From: CALEUX01 sp037439945
GTDB taxonomy: Bacteria > Bacteroidota > Bacteroidia > Bacteroidales > Marinilabiliaceae
Length of the DNA: 18,720 nucleotides
Direction of reading: 5' to 3'
Assembly (NCBI GenBank): GCA_037439945.1
Contig: JBBIVA010000073.1
Location: forward strand, 1-18,720
Positions 6,995 to 14,133 of the stretch are shown in pieces. Made by a program: the position numbers and the translations under genes. Each line of letters starts with the position of its first letter. The stretch's first letter is position 1. The notes beneath the pieces are model-generated. The model was given only the letters and a program-made list of their open reading frames with translations, ran no database searches and was not told where the DNA came from.

Positions 6995-7525
6995 TTATGC
7001 TTTATTATTCATTTCATCATTTAATAATGCTTCCCTGGCGCTTGTTATTTCTTTTATGCTAATTTGATCTTCACTTGTAAATACTGCATCAATGTTTAAT
7101 ATAATGTAGAATTTATCTTTTACCCTGGTCATATTCAAAATGAAATCAGATTTGTACTTATCGCCAAGTTGTGGAGGGGGTAAAAGATCCCCTGCTTCAA
7201 TCTTTAAAACTGCATTCACAGCATCAACCATCATTCCCACCATAACAATTTCTCCTGATATATCTGCCTCAATTACAAGGATGCTTGTATTCTTGGTTTT
7301 TTCAACCGGTGGCATCCCAAATTTTACGCGGGCATCAACTACCGGAAGTACATTTCCTCTAAGGTTTATTACGCCTTTCATGTAATCGGGAGTTTTTGGC
7401 ACTTCGGTAATACTCGTCATTTCGAGTATTTTATGCACTTTGGATACATGAATGGCGAAAATTTCATCCCCCAGCCGAAAGGAGATGAATGAATTTATTT
7501 CGGCTAATGCATTTTTATTCATCAT
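6995..7525 (-). CDS. cheW: Chemotaxis coupling protein CheW
   Basis: The gene encodes 176 residues that form one CheW domain: FRLGDEIFAIHVSKVHKI (17-34), the core signature GVINLRGNVLPVVDAR (51-66), and later strands to about residue 150, with a short polar tail. CheW bridges receptor tips and the P5 domain of CheA in the signalling array. It lies directly before the receptor gene (22 bp) and 206 bp after the CheA stop. Two consecutive ATGs (ends 7525 and 7522) could both serve as start; this does not alter the protein meaningfully. Confidence 0.94.
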   Translation of the reverse strand: MMNKNALAEINSFISFRLGDEIFAIHVSKVHKILEMTSITEVPKTPDYMKGVINLRGNVLPVVDARVKFGMPPVEKTKNTSILVIEADISGEIVMVGMMVDAVNAVLKIEAGDLLPPPQLGDKYKSDFILNMTRVKDKFYIILNIDAVFTSEDQISIKEITSAREALLNDEMNNKA

Positions 7526-7731
7526 ATTAAAATTAAATTTTCAAGGAAATTGGAATAACCCAGGTTTATTTTCTTACTGATTTTTTGAATATCATTTGCA
7601 AAACATGGGCTTTTCATCCTAATTTAGTTTTGAATTTTGTTTCTTAATTAATTCCAATTAATGAAAAGAATATACTTATGATTTTCATATCGACCCTAAT
7701 GTATTTGTTTGCTAATAAATATTTTAACAAG

Positions 7732-9795
7732 TTATGGATGATTGGATATCTGCTTTATTAAGGCCCCGCTGTCAAGAACCAATGCAATTGTTCCGTCCCC
7801 CATAATTGTTGCTGCCGATATCATTTTCTGGTTGTAAAATAACCTCCCCAAAGGCTTTAAAACTGCCTGAATTTTTCCTATAACCTGGTCAACAGACAAT
7901 GCTACTTTTAGTCCTGCATGGTTCACCACCACCATTTGGCAAACAGGTGGCGGATTGCCCTTTATTTCAAGTTCATTTCGTAAATTAAAAAATGGATACT
8001 GAACACCATCAAGGGTTACCAGGTTTATAAATATTCTGTTAAGGGCATCAGAATTAATTGGATATATTCTTTCGGTTAATGAAAGTGGAATTACATATTG
8101 GGTTTGGTTAATACGCACTAATAACCCGTCAATTATTGATAAAACCAATGGAAGTGTTATTGATATGGTTGTTCCTTGTCCCGGTTGGGATTCAATATTA
8201 ACTTCTCCCCTTATTGCTTCAATATTGCGGCTAACCACATCCATGCCCACTCCCCTTCCCGATATTTCACTTACTACTACTGATGTTGAAAAACCTGGAA
8301 GGAATATAAGTTTAAGCAATTCATTTTCAGACAATTCTTCATTTGGTTCAAGAAACCCCTTTTCAACAGCTTTTTTCCTAATTAATCCAGGGTCAATCCC
8401 AGCACCGTCATCAATAACCTGAATAACCACATTGGCACCTGAGTAAAATGCATTTAATGTTATTTTTCCGTTTGGATTTTTCCCTTTCCTCAATCTCTCA
8501 TCAGGCATTTCAATACCATGGTCAATACTGTTTCTTATAATGTGGAGCAATGGATCGGTTAAACTTTCAATCATTGTTTTATCCAGTTCTGTTTCAGTTC
8601 CAATGGCACTAAATGAAACCTGCTTCCCAAGTTCACCACTTAAATCCCTAACCAACCTTTGAAACCTGGTTATTAAACTCTCAATGGGTATAAGGCTGAT
8701 ACTAAATGCGCTATCTCTTAACTGACCGGTTAGCTTTTGTATGTTTTCCGATACCAACTTTAAATCAGCGATATGATATTGTGATGAAATCAAATTTAAC
8801 CGCTCCTGGGTTATAACCAACTCGCTAACAAGATTCATTAACCCGTCTATTTTTTCGGAAGCCACCCTTATTGAAGAAAATGAGCGGACTTTTGACTCTT
8901 CCTGGGTATTGGTTCCGGATTGTAACTGAACCTTTTTTGGTTCACCCTGACTTTTGGTAAAATTCAGAAAATCGGTTAAATCAGCCAATTCAATTTCATT
9001 TTGCTTACCAGTAAGCTCCTTCAATCGGTTTACAAACCCACTGTTTTCAAAAAGGTTTGATGAGCTAAGTTTATGAATTTCAATTGTTGAGTCGCCTTCA
9101 ACAAAAATAAATGTATCTGAAATTACATTCTCCCCTTTTTCAGTGGCAATAAAAATATCCCAGAAAACATATGATCTGGTTGGTATAAGTTCATCAATTT
9201 CAGGCACCGACCTCATCCCTGAAATTGCATACACCTGTCCAAGGTTGTGAAGCTCATCAATTAAATATAAAAGGTTTGTACCATACTCCATAACCTGTGA
9301 ACCCGGGTAAAAATGCAGATAATAAGTAGCCATTTGATTTGATCCAACCTCTTTCCTGTTTTCCCTGTCGGAGTTGTAACCTGCAGCTTTAATCAGAACC
9401 TGTGCCTCATTCTTAAGAATTTCATCAATGGCAGAAACAAGGTTTTTAAACCTTCCATTAACGTCAGGGGTTTCTGCTGCCTTTGTATCAAGTAAATCTT
9501 TTAATAAATCAACCGACTTAAGGGTGACCGACAATAAAGACTGTGAAACAATTATTTGCCCGCTTCTAACCAAATCGTAAATATTTTCCATCCGGTGAGT
9601 GAACTCACTCAAACGGGTAAACCCAAACATTGAACCACCGCCTTTTAGCGAATGCATTGCCCTGAAAACCCTTTCAATAAGCTCTTTGTTACCGGGCGAT
9701 AACTCAAGTTCAAGTAAAGCCTTTTCTAAATCATTTATGTTATCAAGGGCTTCTTCAATAAATTTGGCCTGAAAATTTTCGAAAGGGGAAGTCAT
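7732..9795 (-). CDS. cheA: Chemotaxis histidine kinase CheA
   Basis: The gene encodes 687 residues with the full domain order. The HPt (P1) has phospho-acceptor His48 in FRAMHSLKGGGSMFG. A region resembling the second CheA domain (about 155-245) is followed by a polar linker (about 280-305). The dimerisation helices (about 308-362) include GLMNLVSELVITQERL. The ATPase domain (about 365-552) has the N box HIIRNSIDHGIE (418-429), IDDGAGID (461-468) and ISGRGVGMDVV (511-521). The CheW-like P5 domain covers about 555-685. It autophosphorylates in trans at His48 under receptor control and passes phosphate to CheB and to a receiver, most likely the single-domain regulator directly upstream. All catalytic motifs are intact. 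A weak AAAAGGAAAA lies before the ATG. There is no C-terminal receiver fusion. Confidence 0.96.
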   Translation of the reverse strand: MTSPFENFQAKFIEEALDNINDLEKALLELELSPGNKELIERVFRAMHSLKGGGSMFGFTRLSEFTHRMENIYDLVRSGQIIVSQSLLSVTLKSVDLLKDLLDTKAAETPDVNGRFKNLVSAIDEILKNEAQVLIKAAGYNSDRENRKEVGSNQMATYYLHFYPGSQVMEYGTNLLYLIDELHNLGQVYAISGMRSVPEIDELIPTRSYVFWDIFIATEKGENVISDTFIFVEGDSTIEIHKLSSSNLFENSGFVNRLKELTGKQNEIELADLTDFLNFTKSQGEPKKVQLQSGTNTQEESKVRSFSSIRVASEKIDGLMNLVSELVITQERLNLISSQYHIADLKLVSENIQKLTGQLRDSAFSISLIPIESLITRFQRLVRDLSGELGKQVSFSAIGTETELDKTMIESLTDPLLHIIRNSIDHGIEMPDERLRKGKNPNGKITLNAFYSGANVVIQVIDDGAGIDPGLIRKKAVEKGFLEPNEELSENELLKLIFLPGFSTSVVVSEISGRGVGMDVVSRNIEAIRGEVNIESQPGQGTTISITLPLVLSIIDGLLVRINQTQYVIPLSLTERIYPINSDALNRIFINLVTLDGVQYPFFNLRNELEIKGNPPPVCQMVVVNHAGLKVALSVDQVIGKIQAVLKPLGRLFYNQKMISAATIMGDGTIALVLDSGALIKQISNHP

Positions 9796-9882
9796 TGGAT
9801 TTTTTCCTTTTTAGTTTTCATTTATTCTTAAATGATACCTTTTTGTGATTAAATGGAATTTCAAATACCGGCTATGTAGTTT

Positions 9883-10263
9883 TTAATCCAGTGGATAAAA
9901 ATCGGCAACTCTTTCTACAAGCTTTTTAATATCAAGAGGTTTTGGAAAGAAATCATCAGCCCCCCTTTGTTTAAGGGTCCTGATTGTGTCGGGCTCGTTT
10001 AAAGCTGAAACTATAAGGATTGGAATTTTTGAAAACTCCTCTTTTTGTTTAATTTTTTCGAGTAGTTGAAAACCCGACACTTTAGGCATTAACAAATCGA
10101 GTAAAATAATTGCCGGTTTTTCTCTGTAGATAAGATTCCAGGCCTCGGCTGCTGATGTGGCTGTTTGAGTTGTGTAACCTGCTTCTTCAAGTACAGCTTC
10201 CAGTAAAACATTGTTGGTTTGGGAATCATCAACTATTAGAAGGTAATTTGTACTTTCTGACAT
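9883..10263 (-). CDS. Single-domain response regulator (CheY-like)
   Basis: The gene encodes 126 residues, one receiver domain with no output domain. Visible are the acidic residues Asp12 and Asp13 (LLIVDDSQ), phospho-acceptor Asp56 in IILLDLLMPKVSG, Ser86 at the switch position and Lys108 in FFPKPLD. It is the first gene of the chemosensory cluster, 87 bp before cheA, so it is the obvious CheA target. It might alternatively receive phosphate from the HPt domain of the hybrid kinase upstream. The sequence is closer to the general receivers found beside sensor kinases than to flagellar CheY, so I give no symbol. A longer version from a TTG ending at 10287 is possible. The ATG ending at 10263 is preferred because it gives a compact receiver. 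Confidence 0.92.
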   Translation of the reverse strand: MSESTNYLLIVDDSQTNNVLLEAVLEEAGYTTQTATSAAEAWNLIYREKPAIILLDLLMPKVSGFQLLEKIKQKEEFSKIPILIVSALNEPDTIRTLKQRGADDFFPKPLDIKKLVERVADFYPLD

Positions 10264-10774
10264 AATATTAGGTTTTATATTAAACAATTTAAACTAACTT
10301 GGTTTATTAATTTAAAATAATCAGGAATTTATATTACCCCCTTCAAATTTGTTAATAAATTATTGCGGCTTGTTTGTTATTGCTGTGTACTCCTGAAATG
10401 CAAGGGGGATACTCAAACAATTAATAATTTGACAATAATCTCCTTTCCAATTTCCCATTTTAATAATTATAAAATCATTTTATAGTCAAAAATTATCCTA
10501 AAATTGAGCGTTATAATAAACCACATAATAAAAAATTGGCATTCATGTACAATTTACGACGTTTAATTGCAGTAGTTTCTTTTTTGTGGTGACTTATATC
10601 ATCACCTTAATTGATATATGTGTTTTTAGATTAAGGTAAAGGAATGGAGTTTACAGCTCAACATACTGTATTTCAATATAGTATAATACAATATTTATTT
10701 TGCACTTAGCCCAAAACAGGTTATTTCACAGCTAATAACTAATTAGGTTTTAGTTAGTAATACTGGCAATCATG
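10264..10774. other. Gene-free leader region before the chemosensory cluster
   Basis: There is no plausible coding frame in about 510 bp of AT-rich sequence. It must contain the promoter of the regulator-cheA-cheW-receptor transcript. I looked for the Bacteroidota TTTG/TAnnTTTG pattern on the minus strand and found no convincing pair. CCCCCTT near 10335 and AAGGGGG near 10402 form a distant inverted pair of uncertain meaning. Confidence 0.4.
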
Positions 10775-10783
10775 AATATTTAT
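10775..10783 (+). repeat. Left 9-bp direct repeat (target duplication)
   Basis: AATATTTAT, identical to 10999-11007. The copies lie immediately outside the inverted ends of the 215-bp element. Confidence 0.7.
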
Positions 10784-10998
10784 CACTACTATCTGATAAA
10801 AAGTTGTTTTGTCCCTAACGGGACAAAAGTTCAATTCTCAATTAAGTGTTTTACCGATCTTTAGTCCCTAACGGTACTATGCCGTCAGGTACAGAATATC
10901 GGTAAAGATGAATCGACCCCAATTTTCAGTGCCTTGTAGGGACACCGCAATTAGTTGGCATTACAGCATCTTATCGAAAAATTTAACGGACAGTAGTG
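10784..10998. mobile_element. Non-autonomous MITE-like element, 215 bp
   Basis: The left end CACTACTATCTG and the right end CGGACAGTAGTG are inverted copies matching at 10 of 12 positions. Exact 9-bp direct repeats flank them on the outside. No protein is encoded. Inside are a perfect 9-bp hairpin (10807-10828), the 11-mer GTCCCTAACGG repeated at 10811-10821 and 10864-10874, and the inverted pair TTTACCGAT (10850-10858) and ATCGGTAAA (10898-10906). The CACTACTGTCCG-type end reminds me of Bacteroidota IS4-like elements; this is recollection only. It lies between the hybrid-kinase pair and the chemosensory cluster. Confidence 0.75.
10807..10828. repeat. Perfect hairpin inside the 215-bp element
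   Basis: TTTTGTCCC (10807-10815) and GGGACAAAA (10820-10828) form a 9-bp stem with loop TAAC. On either strand the stem ends in an A/T run, so it could act as a bidirectional terminator. It lies about 290 bp past the stop of the second hybrid kinase and could end that transcript. Confidence 0.6.
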
Positions 10999-11007
10999 AA
11001 TATTTAT
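10999..11007 (+). repeat. Right 9-bp direct repeat (target duplication)
   Basis: AATATTTAT, an exact copy of 10775-10783. Including the terminal G of the element on this side, the match is 10 bp. Confidence 0.7.
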
Positions 11008-11116
11008 ATTTTATTGCTAAAGGATGTTGTAATGAAAAAAGCTGAAACTACTTTACCAGAAAAATAATTTTGGCCCAATATAAAAACTGCGGTTATTTTA
11101 AGAAATAATTACTTTT

Positions 11117-14100
11117 CTACACAATTAATTTCTTAACTATTTCAAATTCTACTTCCAACCTCTTTAAATGGGCAACATATAAATGTTTATCAGGATCCAT
11201 TTTTTCAAGTTCATGGGCCATTTTTTCAAGTTTATGGAAACACAAAGTGGCCGAGGCTCCTTTTAAAGTATGTGCAATACCAGAAACTTTTTGAATTTCA
11301 TCTTCTTCAATGGCTTTCCTTATTTGATTGAAATAATTAGGTATTCCGTGTAAAGCAGATTCAACAAGCCTTTCAAAAATCACCCCTTTACCCGCTAATC
11401 TATGCATAAGTTCGGATTGGTTAAAATGCCCATTCACATCACTTTCAATTTGTATTAAATTTTCGGGCCCCTGAATTTTATTGATAATACATATATGGTT
11501 TTGGAGGACTTCAATAAATAAATCTTTGTTTAGCGGTTTTGTAAGATAATTTGTAATAACGGGATTGTTATCAATGGCCATTGAATCATTGTTAACATTT
11601 GTTGTTAGTGCTATAATTGGAACTGGGGAATAGAGTAATTCCTTTTCAATTTTTCTGATTTTACCAGCTGCATCCAAGCCGTTTAAAAATGGCATATTAA
11701 TATCCATTAATACCAGGTTTGGTTTAAATATCTTATACTGTTCAATGGCCATATTTCCGTTAGAGGCCTTTATAATATTTGCATTTGGGAACGACTGCGC
11801 AACAATTTCAACTGTTAGCATCATGTTTATATCATCATCCTCGGCAATAAGAATAGTTATGGGATAACCCGAACAATCAATTATTTTACCCGTTGTTTCA
11901 TTTGTTTTGCCCGGTTTAACTGTATTATTAAACAATTCATCTGCCGAAAATATGATTTTGGATAATTCAGACTGTTTTACGGGCTTAATAAGTTTATAAT
12001 TTACATTATGCTTAACACAATCATCAAATAAAGTTGAATTATCCACGGTCGAAAATAGCATGAGATATTCCTGTTTTTTCAATCTTTTGGCTGAAATGGA
12101 CTGTATAGTTTTAAGTACATCCAATCCTTTAATATTGGGCAAATCAAACTCAATTATAATTAAATCGAATTCTTTGCTAATCTCTATTAGGTTTAATGCC
12201 TCAATAATATCTTTAGCATATGCCGGCTCAACCCCAAACCCTTTAAGCATTTTACCTATAATACGGCCTGTCAGGGGGTTATCGTCAACAACCAAAGCCC
12301 TTTTAATATTCTTTGTTACTTGCATTGGATGATAATCGGCAACAATAACCGGCAGTTTAATACCAAAAGAAAAAACACTTCCAACCCGGGGTTCACTTTC
12401 GATACTTATTTTTCCTCCCATTTTTTCAACCAGCATACTTGAAATTACAAGTCCTAATCCTGTACCGCTATATATTCTGTTTGTTAAGTTATCAGCCTGT
12501 GAAAATGCCATAAACAGCTTTTTTTTATCATCATCTGAAATTCCAATTCCCGTATCCCTAACCGAAAAATGAAATTGCATTACCCCTTCCGTTTCGGTAC
12601 TGGAAGCATGCAAGGCCAATTCAACCTCTCCACAATCAGTAAATTTTATTGCATTTGCAACAAGGTTAACAAGAACCTGTTTTAACCTTAACTGGTCAAC
12701 TATAACCTCTTGGGGTAATTTGCCATTTATATTTATTATTAACTCCAGCCCTTTATTGTGGGCGTTATATCTAACAACTTCGGCAACAGTTTCAACCAGG
12801 TCCTGCAAATCAGTTTTCTCTGGAATTAAATCAAGTTTACCCGCTTCAATTTTTGAGAAATCGAGAATATTATTAATTAAACCGATAAGTATTTTAGCTG
12901 AAGCATCAACATTTTGTAAATATTGGGTTTGTATTTCCGATAAACTTGTATTCATCAACAAATCAGTGAATCCAATAACTCCATTTAATGGGGTACGTAT
13001 TTCATGGCTCATATTTGCCAAAAATTCACTTTTTGCCCTGCTGGCCTTTTCAGCCCTAACCTTGGCCTTTAATAATTCACGTGTAATTAACTTGTCATCA
13101 GAAATATCCTTCATTAAACCTAAATAGTTTCCATTTGGAAGCTCAGTCCCCAAAATCCTGAAATATTTCTTACTATTGTTTTTCTGTTTTAATGAAACTT
13201 CGAAATAATCTTTTCCTTTATTAACTGATTGGATTATTTCATTTTTAAAATCAATAAAATTTGAATTTGATACGCCGGCACGCGAAAAATCATCGTCACC
13301 AAATCCTGACAATTCAGTCATTTTGCGGTTGAAATCAATAAAGTTGAATTGTTTGTCAAATACAAAAAAACCATACTCGGCAAGGTTCAGAAAACCATTT
13401 AACCGGCTTTCAATATCCAAAACCCTTTTTGATGTAATTTGATCTTTAATCCAGATTGAAATTAATGTGGAAATGTTTTTAATAAAATCCAGGCAAGGTT
13501 GTTCATTAACTCCATCATTAGCCCAGTTCAAACTCAGGTTTCCCAATTTAACACCAGCATGCTCCAAAGTAACTGTCTCACTTTTGCTTACACCTTGATT
13601 ATTGCTCCTTTCAGAAATGTGGTTAAGATTAATTTTTACATCTTGTGCTAGGGAATATTTTTTAATAATACCTTCAGCTTTGGTTATTGTGGTATCAACC
13701 GATTGGTTATTTTTAAATAGGTTTAGCAATTCAATGGCACATAACTCATTGTTTCCACTTTTATTTTGGCCTGAAATTTCGTGAAAAAACAGTACAAGCT
13801 GATTATCAGGGTTTATAGTATATTCAATTTTTATCCATTTACGTACCTTATAAAAAAAACAGGTAAAGGTATTTTTGTCTTTATTATTTTTTAGCACCTC
13901 CGGGTAACTAATTTCTATATTGCTTTTTGCAGAAGAGTTTAAAATTTCAAAAAAGTTGAATGCCAGTTTATCTGAAATTCCGATCCCGGTAAATTCTGAA
14001 AATTTATTGTTAGCCCATTCAAATACCGGCAAAATGTTCCCTTTATCCTTACTAACGAGATTATGGATTGTTACCCCAATTGGCATATTTTCATACCATA

Positions 14101-14125
14101 AATATTTTTGCAGGGGGTTAAACAT
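11117..14125 (-). CDS. Soluble hybrid sensor histidine kinase: PAS-PAS-kinase-REC-REC-HPt
   Basis: The gene encodes 1002 residues with no membrane helix. A PAS-like N-terminal region (about 10-118) precedes a less clear region (about 130-225) and a PAS domain (about 243-345, EYGFFVFDKQFNFIDFN). The HisKA domain has His374 in NMSHEIRTPLNGVIGF. The ATPase domain has Asn491 in NLVANAIKFT, DTGIGI (524-529) and GTGLGL (554-559). The first receiver (about 608-725) keeps Asp614, Asp615 and Lys714 but has Glu659 at the phospho-acceptor position. The second receiver (about 756-875) is intact, with Asp808 and Lys863. An HPt domain at the C-terminus (about 905-1000) has His952 in IAHTLKGAS. This is the layout of a BarA/EvgS-type phosphorelay, so phosphate could leave through His952 to a separate receiver. 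The gene starts 8 bp after its upstream neighbour and is surely co-transcribed with it. Its signal is unknown. Confidence 0.93.
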   Translation of the reverse strand: MFNPLQKYLWYENMPIGVTIHNLVSKDKGNILPVFEWANNKFSEFTGIGISDKLAFNFFEILNSSAKSNIEISYPEVLKNNKDKNTFTCFFYKVRKWIKIEYTINPDNQLVLFFHEISGQNKSGNNELCAIELLNLFKNNQSVDTTITKAEGIIKKYSLAQDVKINLNHISERSNNQGVSKSETVTLEHAGVKLGNLSLNWANDGVNEQPCLDFIKNISTLISIWIKDQITSKRVLDIESRLNGFLNLAEYGFFVFDKQFNFIDFNRKMTELSGFGDDDFSRAGVSNSNFIDFKNEIIQSVNKGKDYFEVSLKQKNNSKKYFRILGTELPNGNYLGLMKDISDDKLITRELLKAKVRAEKASRAKSEFLANMSHEIRTPLNGVIGFTDLLMNTSLSEIQTQYLQNVDASAKILIGLINNILDFSKIEAGKLDLIPEKTDLQDLVETVAEVVRYNAHNKGLELIININGKLPQEVIVDQLRLKQVLVNLVANAIKFTDCGEVELALHASSTETEGVMQFHFSVRDTGIGISDDDKKKLFMAFSQADNLTNRIYSGTGLGLVISSMLVEKMGGKISIESEPRVGSVFSFGIKLPVIVADYHPMQVTKNIKRALVVDDNPLTGRIIGKMLKGFGVEPAYAKDIIEALNLIEISKEFDLIIIEFDLPNIKGLDVLKTIQSISAKRLKKQEYLMLFSTVDNSTLFDDCVKHNVNYKLIKPVKQSELSKIIFSADELFNNTVKPGKTNETTGKIIDCSGYPITILIAEDDDINMMLTVEIVAQSFPNANIIKASNGNMAIEQYKIFKPNLVLMDINMPFLNGLDAAGKIRKIEKELLYSPVPIIALTTNVNNDSMAIDNNPVITNYLTKPLNKDLFIEVLQNHICIINKIQGPENLIQIESDVNGHFNQSELMHRLAGKGVIFERLVESALHGIPNYFNQIRKAIEEDEIQKVSGIAHTLKGASATLCFHKLEKMAHELEKMDPDKHLYVAHLKRLEVEFEIVKKLIV

Positions 14126-14133
14126 ATGGGGTA

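Noticed and set aside
7526..7731. 206-bp gap between cheA and cheW, checked for a hidden gene or terminator
   Set aside because: No coding frame and no stable stem were seen; only AT-rich sequence with short AATTCC/GGAATT matches.
10264..10287. Extended start (TTG) for the single-domain response regulator
   Set aside because: The ATG ending at 10263 gives a compact receiver; the extra eight residues add nothing seen in receivers.
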